Source: Chryseobacterium gwangjuense
GTDB lineage: Bacteria > Bacteroidota > Bacteroidia > Flavobacteriales > Weeksellaceae
Direction: 5' to 3'
Length of the DNA stretch: 64,000 nucleotides
NCBI RefSeq assembly: GCF_021311115.1
Contig: NZ_JAJTNP010000002.1
Span: 1 to 64,000 of the forward strand
In this document: positions 17,547 through 27,800 of the stretch, in pieces
How the letters are laid out: each line of letters begins with the position of its first letter
Position numbering within the stretch: position 1 is the first letter of the stretch
Notes under the pieces: generated by a model
Databases searched by the model: none
Told to the model about the DNA's origin: nothing
Seen by the model: only the letters and a program-made list of their open reading frames with translations
Program-made: the position numbers and the translations under genes

Positions 17547-18701
17547 TTAGAGCATTTTATTTAATAATTCCAGCGGAGCAATGCAGGTTCTATAGATGAA
17601 TCCTTCGAACGTAAAACCCCTTCCGGACATTTCAATACGATAGATTAATGAGAAAACAATAATCAGCAGAGTAATGTAAAATTTTTTATTGACAATGATT
17701 CCTTCTGAAGCGTATGCAGAATCAGTTTTCTTTAAAAACAGTGTAAAAAGAATGATCATAAAAATCATGTGAATATACATCCATCTTCCCCAATCAATAG
17801 CGAGATAAAAAAGAGGTAAAGTGAAAAGAAAAGCACCTGTTAACAAAATAGACAATACCTTTCGTGCTTTTAGATATTTTAAATAAAACGCCAAATGAAA
17901 AACGCTGATTCCCAAGCTCAGAAAGTACAATTTATATTCATTAAAATGTGCTGATATATATTGTCTTTCATTTATATGCCAAAAAAAGATGCCTTTGGTA
18001 AAAATAACCCCTCTATCTTTCAAAATACTTAATGACTGCCCTTCATTGATTTCTTTTCCAAAAAGTATCAACAAAGCTGCCGGAATAAAAACGGCAAGAC
18101 AATATTTCAAATATCTTACAGGTTCTATTTTCCCAGTTTTCAGATATAATGTTATCAAAAAATAGGGGATAAAAAATAAGGTAACTTCATGAAACAATGT
18201 AGCCACAAAAAGAGCAATACAAAATCCCCACTCCCGGTTTCTCGTAAGCTTTTCATGATCTATCAGATAGACAAAAACGGTAAATAGCAGGAAGATAATA
18301 AATTCTTTTTTCCCCACATAGTCTACACAATTAAACAACCCTACAAAACCTATTGAAGACAATAAAAGAGAAAGGTATAAAAAGGTGGTTTCTTTATACT
18401 GTATAAGTTTAAAGTAATAATAAAAAAACAATGAGATAATAACCGCCTGAAAGCAATACACTAAAACATTCAACTTTAACCCCGTAATATCCTGCAAAAG
18501 GAAAAAGAAACTTCCGGACAAGCCTCTCCTTTTAAACCCTCCATCCTGATAATTAACCAGCCAGTCTCCCAAAATATATCCATCGGAACGAATGTTGTGC
18601 AGAAAAGTAAAAACCAACGTATACACCGCTGTTGCAACAACAAGAAAATAAATAAAAATTTTAGTATTGAAATGCGATACGATTTTGTCTAGCTTTATCA
18701 T
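17547..18701 (-). CDS. Multi-pass membrane protein, unknown function
   Basis: 384 residues from ATG at 18701 (MIKLDKIVSHF); a GTG at 18728 would add nine. About 9-10 hydrophobic helices, with a loop containing GDWLVNYQDGGFKRRGLSG near 45-63 and a conserved-looking FNCVDYVGKKEF. The outline recalls polytopic glycosyltransferases or polymerases of envelope glycans but I recognise no family motif. It lies between topA and a terminator, so it may form its own unit read into topA. Confidence 0.55.
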   Translation of the reverse strand: MIKLDKIVSHFNTKIFIYFLVVATAVYTLVFTFLHNIRSDGYILGDWLVNYQDGGFKRRGLSGSFFFLLQDITGLKLNVLVYCFQAVIISLFFYYYFKLIQYKETTFLYLSLLLSSIGFVGLFNCVDYVGKKEFIIFLLFTVFVYLIDHEKLTRNREWGFCIALFVATLFHEVTLFFIPYFLITLYLKTGKIEPVRYLKYCLAVFIPAALLILFGKEINEGQSLSILKDRGVIFTKGIFFWHINERQYISAHFNEYKLYFLSLGISVFHLAFYLKYLKARKVLSILLTGAFLFTLPLFYLAIDWGRWMYIHMIFMIILFTLFLKKTDSAYASEGIIVNKKFYITLLIIVFSLIYRIEMSGRGFTFEGFIYRTCIAPLELLNKML

Positions 18702-18732
18702 GATTCTACATGCTATGGGAATTTCCACAAAA

Positions 18733-18823
18733 AAAAAGAAACATATAGAATTTTATTTTTTAACCATACATTCCTATCAATCAAAAGTATGAATTTAAAA
18801 ACATTTTAATACTATATGTTTCT
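18733..18823 (-). terminator. Long-loop terminator behind the T9SS-secreted protein gene
   Basis: A perfect 12-bp inverted repeat (AGAAACATATAG at 18737-18748, CTATATGTTTCT at 18812-18823) encloses a smaller CATAC/GTATG stem. On the minus strand it is followed directly by nine T residues. Confidence 0.6.
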
Positions 18824-18846
18824 CTCGAAATAGATCAGATGCTAAA

Positions 18847-21800
18847 CTATCTTTTAATAATCTTCGTTATTGTTTCGTCATTATTAATTTTAACTAAATA
18901 AACACCAACTGAAAGACCGGAAAGATCTGCTTGATTATTTTTAAACTGACCAGACAGAACCAGCTGTCCCGCTGCATTATATATTTGAAATTGATACAAC
19001 TTCCCTGAAGTTCCTTTTATATACAAAACATTACGAACAGGATTTGGATACAAAATCGGTTTATCATTTTGCGTATCTACTTCAATTGTTGCTAAGCTTG
19101 GAGGATTATTGAGTCCTGCAGTTACAGGATCTTTAGGAATCACTCCTAATTCTTCTCCATTCTGATCATATTTTACTTTCACACATCTGCAATTCATCCC
19201 AAAGTAAGGATCATTATTATCATGAAAAGCAATCATACGATTAGCGCTTGATGCTGCATCAAAAAGAATATTAACCGCTCTCCCAATATAGTTTGAATTG
19301 AGCACACCCGACCATATTCCCGGATATTGAAAGTTGTTTATATTAAATGTTCCCTGAGCGGTTTGATTCCCCATTACACTTCTAAAACCTCTGGATCCTG
19401 AATTTGGATAATTCCCAAGCGGATAATTAGCATCACTATACATATAACCTATGGTAGTAGAAGTACTATTCCTAACCCGAGTTCCTAAATAATCAGTCAT
19501 CACATTATAACCTGTCGCTACATTTTTATCTTTTTTATACCATGGAGAAATACCAAAATCCTTATTGCTTACTATGGTAACCCCTGTGAAATCCGGAATT
19601 CTCCATCCTTCAGGACAAGGGTCAAAAGGGGATTTTTCACCACCTCTACCCCATCGATCTGCCGCAAGATTCGGTTCTGTAGCCAACCAGTCTGTTCCGT
19701 TTGTATAGTTCGGTACAGCTGAGTTAAAAGGCGCAAAACTACTCGGAATCATATACACCAAAGGATGTCCCACTGAATAAGAAAGCACTTTTGCAATTTT
19801 CTGCGAAGGTCTATCAGCAGGCAAAACATTAGCATTCGATGCATCCGAATAAGTATTATAAGGTACAATATAATTACCGGCAAGATCATTATAAACTGCA
19901 GGAGTAAGAGTAGTATAAGCCACACTTCCATTGCTTGCCACATTTCCTAAAAAAACATTATAGTTCGATCTGTTATCGGCATTTTGGAATGAAGGAATCG
20001 GATCCTTCCTCCCCCACTGATATTGCAGCCCTGTTGACGCTCTAATTTTTGTAAGTTCGGCTGCAGTTGGAGTAAGAGGGTCTACAACCTGAGGAAACGC
20101 TTCAGTCGCTCCCAGATTCCTATCCATAAATTCCGTTTTCAGAATATCACCTTTAGAAACATAGTTTACATAGTTAGTTGCAGTAGCATCCGGCAATTCA
20201 GTAGCATAATTATAGCTTCCCACTGCCGTATCTGTCACCCAAATATGCCATGACCAATAAACAGGATTTGTAATACTTCCGTTATGCAATGTTACGACTG
20301 CATTACCACTCTGATTGGGGTTAATTTCAACAACAATTTTTGAATTATTCAATCCCGCAACTGATCCCGGAGAAGGGTTCGTTACACTTACCGTATTAAT
20401 CAGTGAGGTATTGGTTGACCAAAGGACATTCGCTTTTAAATTATTAAAGTTCGCAGCATTTAAAATAGCTTCATTTCCTAATAATTGACTTTGTACAGAG
20501 AATGCTTTACTTACAGGGATTTCAATACTAGACGAAGATGTACTCTTTACAATTTGATAGGTATTCGGATTATTTAAACCTTCTCTATATTCTGTAGTTG
20601 TACTGAAATACTCCGTTGGAAAATCATAATCATCAATTACATATAAAGGATCTTTTATACATCTACAGGCATTAGCATCTGAGGTTTTTACCGCAGACAT
20701 CGGCTTATACCAATATCTTCCTTTAATAGTAGGCTTGGAAGGATCTGGAACATCGTTCTGGTATAGATCAGGAACCATAAATAATGATCTCGCACCTACA
20801 GCCGGAGTCGTATCAAAATGCCTTACCATTGTTGCTGTCCATAATCCCACCTGATGCTGGTCTGTATATTGACCTCCTTGTAAATCCACTGCCAATTGAC
20901 CGGTTCCAGGAAAAACACCCATATTAAATCCTCCTACATTAGAGAAATCAAAACCTAAATTGGGATATACTTTTGCCCCTTGTAAAAATGATGGAACATT
21001 CACATCAGTAGGCTTAATAATATGATATTCGTTTGATTCGAATATATTTCTCCCTAATGAAGTTCGTACTCCGAAAGGAGAAAAATCTACACGAATATCG
21101 TCTACGTAAGATGCAGAAGCCAAATTCGCCGATAGCATTGAAGGGATTCTCCATCCATTCGGACAAGGATCAAATGATGATTTATCTTTATAGACCGCTG
21201 CATTATCCGGATTGTTATAATCTGCTATTATTTTCCCTTCAGCATTATCAGACCACAAATTAAGTTCAGGTAGTTTATTATCTGTTATTGTGGAAGATCT
21301 CCCAAACCAGTTCACCATTAAGTTCGTATTGTTATTGTAATAAGCAGGTCCGGAATTATCATCCTTATTTACATAGATTAAACTTAACGGATTTTTTACA
21401 GCAAGCTGAATATTATTATTTACCGTAGCATTTGAAAACAAAACAAACTGTCGGAAATTGTCAAAATTCGTAGCATTATTAAAGTTTTTCGCTCCTCTGT
21501 GTCGAACCCGACCTATCGAACCCGAAACTTCATAAAAATCACCACCTTTCATTACCAAAGGAGGAATAGGATCTTTTCTTCCCCATTGATAAAGTAAGCC
21601 TCCGTTTCGATTCCATTCGGTTCCTGTTATAGAACCGCTTATAGCTCCTAAATTCCGATCCATCCATTTCCATTCCGAATCAGGAATTACTTCCACAGTT
21701 CCGTCATTTCTTTTTCTTTTAACTCCTGGAAAACTTTTGTACGACGACCCGTTACTAGGATCTTCTGTAACCCAGACATGCCAGGACCAAAAAATCTCCC

Positions 21801-22296
21801 CATTTATTCTAAATGCAATGACAGCATTTCCTTCTCTTGATTTATTAATCGGAATCTTAATTTTCGCATCTTCTCCAGATCCAATGATTTCCAGACTGTA
21901 ATTTGTATTTGCTTTTACCAGACCATGAATATCTTCCCACAAAACATCTGCCGTCACAGTACCGGAAGGCAATCCCGTTGCACCCAAAAATCCATTAGTC
22001 TGCCAAACAGCATACGCTTTTTTTACAGGAATATAAATACCTTCATAAGAAGAGCGAGGATCAAAAACATAACTATTGGGTGCTTTTGTCCAGTCTTTCA
22101 ATAAGGTGTTAAAATATTGATTTTTTTGTTGTTTTAATTTTCCTGTTTCCTCCTTAAATTCTTTTGATATTTCAACCTTTAAAGAGTCCTTTTTTACATT
22201 AGAAAAACACAAAACAGGTAATAAACACAGTATATGCAGAGACGTTCTCGAACTTATTATTCTCCTAAAAGTGAATTTTACAAAACCGTAAATCAT
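18847..22296 (-). CDS. Large T9SS-secreted protein with two FISUMP-like modules
   Basis: 1149 residues: an N-terminal signal region (hydrophobic about 17-33), two related modules of roughly 500 residues, and a type A T9SS C-terminal sorting domain (PILYPNPVRNVLYIKG to KIIKR). Each module repeats the same landmarks: WSWHVWVTED/WSWHIWVTD, MDRNLGA, YQWGRKDPIP and FDPCPxGWRIP, as in the Fibrobacter-type major paralogous domain. It is expected to cross the outer membrane through the type IX system and stay on the surface or be released. The ligand or activity is unknown. It has its own promoter (22429-22400). Confidence 0.85.
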   Translation of the reverse strand: MIYGFVKFTFRRIISSRTSLHILCLLPVLCFSNVKKDSLKVEISKEFKEETGKLKQQKNQYFNTLLKDWTKAPNSYVFDPRSSYEGIYIPVKKAYAVWQTNGFLGATGLPSGTVTADVLWEDIHGLVKANTNYSLEIIGSGEDAKIKIPINKSREGNAVIAFRINGEIFWSWHVWVTEDPSNGSSYKSFPGVKRKRNDGTVEVIPDSEWKWMDRNLGAISGSITGTEWNRNGGLLYQWGRKDPIPPLVMKGGDFYEVSGSIGRVRHRGAKNFNNATNFDNFRQFVLFSNATVNNNIQLAVKNPLSLIYVNKDDNSGPAYYNNNTNLMVNWFGRSSTITDNKLPELNLWSDNAEGKIIADYNNPDNAAVYKDKSSFDPCPNGWRIPSMLSANLASASYVDDIRVDFSPFGVRTSLGRNIFESNEYHIIKPTDVNVPSFLQGAKVYPNLGFDFSNVGGFNMGVFPGTGQLAVDLQGGQYTDQHQVGLWTATMVRHFDTTPAVGARSLFMVPDLYQNDVPDPSKPTIKGRYWYKPMSAVKTSDANACRCIKDPLYVIDDYDFPTEYFSTTTEYREGLNNPNTYQIVKSTSSSSIEIPVSKAFSVQSQLLGNEAILNAANFNNLKANVLWSTNTSLINTVSVTNPSPGSVAGLNNSKIVVEINPNQSGNAVVTLHNGSITNPVYWSWHIWVTDTAVGSYNYATELPDATATNYVNYVSKGDILKTEFMDRNLGATEAFPQVVDPLTPTAAELTKIRASTGLQYQWGRKDPIPSFQNADNRSNYNVFLGNVASNGSVAYTTLTPAVYNDLAGNYIVPYNTYSDASNANVLPADRPSQKIAKVLSYSVGHPLVYMIPSSFAPFNSAVPNYTNGTDWLATEPNLAADRWGRGGEKSPFDPCPEGWRIPDFTGVTIVSNKDFGISPWYKKDKNVATGYNVMTDYLGTRVRNSTSTTIGYMYSDANYPLGNYPNSGSRGFRSVMGNQTAQGTFNINNFQYPGIWSGVLNSNYIGRAVNILFDAASSANRMIAFHDNNDPYFGMNCRCVKVKYDQNGEELGVIPKDPVTAGLNNPPSLATIEVDTQNDKPILYPNPVRNVLYIKGTSGKLYQFQIYNAAGQLVLSGQFKNNQADLSGLSVGVYLVKINNDETITKIIKR

Positions 22297-22399
22297 AAAT
22301 GATAAAAATTATTAATAATTAAAAATTAATACATTTAAATTAAATAAAAAATAAACATATTTAGTTACTAATAAATTATTCATCATTTTTGTGTCGATG

Positions 22400-22429
22400 C
22401 AAAAATATAATAATATTACACAGAAACAA
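22400..22429 (-). promoter_or_regulatory. Promoter of the T9SS-secreted protein gene
   Basis: On the minus strand TTG (22429-22427), a 19-base spacer, TATTTTTG (22407-22400). This matches the Bacteroidetes consensus and leaves a leader of roughly 95 bases before the ATG at 22296. Confidence 0.65.
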
Positions 22430-22473
22430 TTAATTTATGATTAATTTTAATTCAACTACACAGAATAAAAAAA

Positions 22474-22492
22474 GCGATGCATTCCGCATCGC
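22474..22492 (-). terminator. Terminator behind the EpsG-like gene
   Basis: GCGATGC (22474-22480) pairs with GCATCGC (22486-22492) over a 5-base loop, followed on the minus strand by a run of seven T residues. Confidence 0.8.
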
Positions 22493-22517
22493 CCTATTTA
22501 AAGCAAAAAGTATATAC

Positions 22518-23657
22518 TTATGGTAACAAATGATTTCGATACAGATCTATCGTAAATTTACCGTTCACAATATTTTTAAAACTTGAGAATACAATAAAAT
22601 TAAACATGACTAAAGCAATAATAAAGGTATAGATTGTCTTCTTCGTATTCTCAGAAGCTACATACATTGCATTGGGAATAATGATATACGAAAACCCAAT
22701 AAATGCACCCGCCAAACGCGAAGAGAAAATAGGGTTGTTTCTAAAAATAAAGTAAAAACAGATTCCGACAACCGCATAGTTTCTATGGTATTCGTAATAC
22801 GGAAACTTCTCTTTCATGTCAGAATCGAAGAAGAAAAGGAAAAAGGTAAGAATAATCATCATCACCTCTGGAATCCCGAATCCACCATTCAACCTTTGCA
22901 CAGATTCATCAATATATCCATTGAAACCTTCCACCAGTTCACTTTGAGAAGCAATACTCGTTAAAAAATCCCCGAAAACACGATATACCTCAAAAGGTGA
23001 AAGTATTACAGAAACAATAATAAGTATCAACATCCAGGTTTTGTTCAAAGGAACACGAACCAGCCAGTACATTGGCAAGAACAAATAGCAGACATTATGA
23101 ATTCCCGCTCCTATATAAATAAACAACAGATAGTACAAGAGTTTCCGCTGTTTAATAAACTTAATGGCAAAATAGACAATAAACGAACCTAAACACTGTC
23201 TGATCTGTCCACTCTCTCCAATAAAAAAGCCGGGAATGAACATAAACAACATAAAGGTAAACGGATAAAAAGTATTATCCTCAATATAATCGATCTTAAA
23301 AATTATCGTAAAGATGGCAATTACAAACGTAAGCATGTAAAAAGGAGCCTCGAAAACATTAAGTAAAATCTTATTAATCAATACAAACAACCATTCCAAC
23401 TCCATTGGCTGTGGTCCATCCATATTGAGGGCTTTCATAAAAATGCTTATATAATCTTTTGTTCCGGAATAAATATAGATTCCCCGGTAACTTCCATAAT
23501 CTGGCCCTACCTGATCTCTAAGCCCCGCAACAATCATAAGGTAAACACCCAAAATCCAAAGCCATTTTTTATCAACCCTCTTGGAAAACACTTCCTGAAA
23601 GCTGAAAATCATCATATAAATGATCGCAATAATATAATATGGATGCAATAAACTCAT
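22518..23657 (-). CDS. EpsG-family membrane protein (polysaccharide polymerase-like)
   Basis: 379 residues, about 10 membrane helices, with the EpsG hallmark GLRDQVGPDYGSYRGIY (about 45-61) in the first large loop. EpsG-type proteins are thought to polymerise exopolysaccharide repeat units at the inner membrane. Its start overlaps the stop of the 23654-24646 gene by 4 bases, so the two are translationally coupled and probably act together. It ends at a terminator. Confidence 0.75.
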   Translation of the reverse strand: MSLLHPYYIIAIIYMMIFSFQEVFSKRVDKKWLWILGVYLMIVAGLRDQVGPDYGSYRGIYIYSGTKDYISIFMKALNMDGPQPMELEWLFVLINKILLNVFEAPFYMLTFVIAIFTIIFKIDYIEDNTFYPFTFMLFMFIPGFFIGESGQIRQCLGSFIVYFAIKFIKQRKLLYYLLFIYIGAGIHNVCYLFLPMYWLVRVPLNKTWMLILIIVSVILSPFEVYRVFGDFLTSIASQSELVEGFNGYIDESVQRLNGGFGIPEVMMIILTFFLFFFDSDMKEKFPYYEYHRNYAVVGICFYFIFRNNPIFSSRLAGAFIGFSYIIIPNAMYVASENTKKTIYTFIIALVMFNFIVFSSFKNIVNGKFTIDLYRNHLLP

Positions 23658-24646
23658 GAAGTGGTTTTATAGTTTTTAAACTCATGAGAAGCCATAACAA
23701 AGCCGGTCAAGAGTAAGGGTATAAAAAGTCTGGTCTCCCAAAAAATTCCAACAAAAGCAATCATCAATAGATAAGGAGATGAAAAAAGAATATATTTTTT
23801 TAAAATAATTTGCTGATCTGAAGTACAAAGTGTGAATGTAAAATACAAACCCAAAACACCGAAGCATAAGCCTAACAAATTAAAAGGACTTGTAAAATTA
23901 TTGACTAAATAAACTCCTTCCGCAAAAGAAGCATCTTGAGGGATGAAAAACTTCAATCCAAAATAAGGCAGCACAAAGACAATGACAAGAAGTACTATTT
24001 CTTTAGCATAAGCAAAATCCAACTTTCTTATATTCATAAAAAGTGCAGTAAAAAACGCAATATTCAAACAAGCTGTTTCTCTTATAAAAGTTGAGATAAA
24101 AACCACGGTAAGCAATCCTAAAAAATCAATATTCTTTTTATAATGGAAATATCTTAGACTTAACAAGACTCCGAAAAGATAAAAGAAAAATGCAATAATA
24201 TCACAATTTGTAGGTACATATTGTGTAATTACGATAAAAAAAACAGCTACCAAATGGACGAGTCTTCTTATTTTACTCTCCTGAAAAAAAGCAACAGGTT
24301 TCAATTTAAAAATTAAATGCAAAACAGCAGAAGACAAAATAAAGAACAGACTGTTAATGATAAAAACACTATGATAAAAAAGGCTTCCGTGTTTCAGCAA
24401 AAAAGTTTTTAATTCAGGAAAGCCGCTCATGATTCGGGTAAGAATTCCAGCACTATGAACACTCAAATAATTAGGAATCACACGATAAGCATACACCGAA
24501 GAAAACATAAAATCCGGTGCTTTTTCCCACATTTTCATATTCACATAAGAAGATTCAAAGCCATAATATGACATGAATAGAAGAAGAAACGGGAAAATTA
24601 TGACAAATAAAAAGTCATTTACTTTTTCATCAAATAGTTTCTGCAT
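23654..24646 (-). CDS. Multi-pass membrane protein, unknown function
   Basis: 330 residues with about 8-9 hydrophobic helices and a charged conserved-looking segment FISTFIRETACLN (about 184-196). No family recognised. The 4-base overlap with the EpsG-like gene suggests a shared role in surface glycan synthesis. It is divergent from the flexirubin cluster. A -7 like TACTTTTG (24719-24712, minus strand) lies upstream without a clear -33. Confidence 0.6.
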   Translation of the reverse strand: MQKLFDEKVNDFLFVIIFPFLLLFMSYYGFESSYVNMKMWEKAPDFMFSSVYAYRVIPNYLSVHSAGILTRIMSGFPELKTFLLKHGSLFYHSVFIINSLFFILSSAVLHLIFKLKPVAFFQESKIRRLVHLVAVFFIVITQYVPTNCDIIAFFFYLFGVLLSLRYFHYKKNIDFLGLLTVVFISTFIRETACLNIAFFTALFMNIRKLDFAYAKEIVLLVIVFVLPYFGLKFFIPQDASFAEGVYLVNNFTSPFNLLGLCFGVLGLYFTFTLCTSDQQIILKKYILFSSPYLLMIAFVGIFWETRLFIPLLLTGFVMASHEFKNYKTTS

Positions 24647-24785
24647 ACAAAACAGTTCCTCAAATTAGAATAATTTTGTTTCAAAAAGTCTCTTTACAAA
24701 GACATTATTTGCAAAAGTATAAGTTTTTTTCATTCGGGCTAGAAATATTTTATTGATTTTCAAGTCAAAGTTTATCCCTAAATAT

Positions 24786-24815
24786 TTTGAACTCCCCCCT
24801 AAAAATTTAAATTTG
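24786..24815 (+). promoter_or_regulatory. Promoter of the rightward flexirubin operon
   Basis: TTTG (24786-24789), an 18-base spacer and TAAATTTG (24808-24815), fitting the Bacteroidetes consensus. The MMPL gene start is 21 bases further on, giving a very short leader. It is the best-formed promoter in front of the long rightward run. Confidence 0.7.
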
Positions 24816-24836
24816 CAAACTTGATTTTATAATGTA

Positions 24837-27800
24837 ATGCATCGTTTCTTCATATTTTTATATTATCTCATTTCAAAAAATAAGATTCTTTCTGTACTTT
24901 TTGCAACAGGAATAGCTGTTTTATGCATTTTCTTTGCCTCAAAAATCAATTTCGAGGAAGACATTAATCAGATAATACCCAAAAATGAGAAGTCGGATCT
25001 TACTGCAAAAGTTCTGAAGCAACTCAATTTTTCAGATAAAATCATCGTCATTATTGAAAACAAGTCTAAGGAAGACAGTTTTCAGCTTTCAGAAACAGCA
25101 GATACTTTTTTAAATAAAATAGAACCTTTACAAAAATACATTGGTTCGGTCCAGGGGAAAGTAAATGACAATGAAATTTCAGAAACTTTCGATTTCGTCA
25201 ATCAAAACCTCCCTCTATTCTTAAATGAAAATGACTACAAAGAGATTGAAAGAAAACTTCAGAAAGACAGCATTGCCAAACAGGTTGAAAACAATTATGT
25301 CTCTTTAGTTTCGCCTACGAGCTTAGTGACCAAAGAATTCATTAAAAAAGATCCGCTTGGAATCACTTTTCTGGGCATCAAAAAACTCAATGCTTTAAAT
25401 ATCAGTAAAGATTTTAAGCTTGAAGACAGTTATATCGTTACCAAAGACGGAAAAAATCTTCTACTTTTCATCGATCCGAAAAATAAAAGCAATGACACAA
25501 AAAACAATGAAGTTTTTATTAATCAGCTGAATGAAATAAAAGACAACCTCAACAAACAATTCAAAGGGAAAACGGAAATCAGCTATTTTGGCTCTCCTGT
25601 GATTGCGGTTGCGAACGCCCAACAAATCAAGAAAGACATTCAAAATACGGTCATTATTTCAATGACAGTTCTTTTGCTTTTATTGATTTATTATTTCAGA
25701 AACGTTTTCACCCCAATCATTGTTTTTCTGCCCACGGTTTTCTCAGTTTTATTAGCTCTGTTGATTTTATACTTTATTAAAGATAAAATTTCTGCAATAT
25801 CTTTAAGTGTCGGAGCCATATTAATAGGAATCACCATCGATTATGCGCTCCATATTTTAACGCATTACAAACACAACAATAACATTGAAGAGCTTTACAA
25901 AGAAATCACACAACCTATTATTCTGAGTAGCGCTACTACAGCAGTTTCGTTTCTGTGCCTTGTTTTTGTACGTTCGGAAGCTTTGAAAGACTTAGGTCTT
26001 TTCGCCGCAATTACAGTTATTTTATCCTCAATCACAGCTTTGATAATTGTTCCTCAATTATACACGCCAAAAACAAAAGAAAAAGCTACAAATACCAACT
26101 TCATAGATAAAATCGGGTCTTATCCTTATGAAAAAAACAAACCTCTGATTATCGGATGTTCGATTATTATTTTGGTCTGTCTTTTCGGCTTCAGACATGT
26201 TGGTTTTAACGAAGATATTGGCGATCTCAATTATATTCCAAAAGATCTAAAAATAAGTGAAGCGAAACTGGAAAAACTTTCAGACATTACTTCAAAATCA
26301 ATTTACACGATTTCCTATGGAAATTCTGAGAGTGAAGCATTGACCAGAAACTCACAACTCAGCCAGTTTTTAGAAAAAGAAAAAAAAGACGGGAAAATTT
26401 TAAGCTACAATTCTCTTGGAAATGTTGTTTTATCAGAAAAAGATCAGAAGAAAAAAATAGAAGAATGGCAAAAATTCTGGAATACCAACAGAAAAAACCA
26501 GACGATTTCCGAATTGGTTAATAATGGAAACAATTTCGGATTCAATAGTTCTGCATTTGATCAGTTTAATGAAAACCTAAACAAAAACTACTCTACTCTA
26601 ACCTTAAAAGACTACGAAAAAGTAAAAGCATTACAGATCTCCGAGTTTTTAAGCAATGAAAACGGTTTTTACACCGTATCGAATGTCGTAAAAGTTAATG
26701 AAAAGAAAAGAGATGCTTTTATTAAAGATGTTGAAAAAAATCATGATGCTTTGGCAATTGACCGTCAACAGATGAATGAAAACTTTTTAGGATTGTTAAA
26801 AAAAGATTTTAACACCCTGATTAATTATTCTCTTTTGGCCATTGTTTTAACGATTATTGTTTTCTTCAGAAATTTTGAACTGACTCTTTTAACAATGTTC
26901 CCCATTGTTTTAACAGGAGTTGTGACTGCAGGGATTTTGTATTTCTTAGGATTAGAACTCAACATTTTCAGTACGGTTGTTTGCACCTTGGTTTTCGGAG
27001 TCGGAGACGACTTCAGTATATTCTTAACGCAAGCCATGCAAAAGGAACATACAACAGGGAAAAATGAGCTCCCTACCTACAGAACATCTATTATTCTAGC
27101 GGTTTTCACGACAATTTTATCCATCGGTTCTTTAATTTTCGCAAAACATCCTGCGTTACATTCATTAGCTTTGGTTGCATTAATCGGGATGTTTTCCGTC
27201 ATTATCATCACCTCAACATTATACCCGTTTTGGTTTAGACTGTTGATCACAAACAGAGCAAAGAAAGGGCTTTCACCAATAACCATCAGATTATTCGTAC
27301 GTTCGGTATTATCATTTTTATATTACGGATTGGGCGGACTTTTCTTTTCTTTCTTCGGACATTTCTTCGTAAAAAAAGCAAAAGGAAAAACATTAGACAG
27401 CATCAAAAAAGTGATTGCTTTATTTTTGAAATCAGTATTGCATGTTACTCCGTTTGTTAAGAAAACGGTCATTAAAAACCCGAATGAGAATTTCAGCAAA
27501 CCTGCCGTCATCATTGCAAATCATACTTCTTTTCTAGATACATTAGCATTGGCCATGGTCACCCACAAGATTGTTTATTTAGTGAATGACTGGGTTTATG
27601 ACTCACCGATTTTCGGGAAACTGGTAAAAGCTTTAGGTTTCTTCCCGGTTTCCAGAGGCATTGAAAACGGAATGGATAAACTGAAAGAAAAAATAGATGA
27701 AGGATATTCTTTGATGATTTTCCCAGAGGCAGAACGTTCTTATACCAATGATGTGAAAAGATTCCACAAAGGAGCATTTTATATTGCTGAAGAATTTGGG

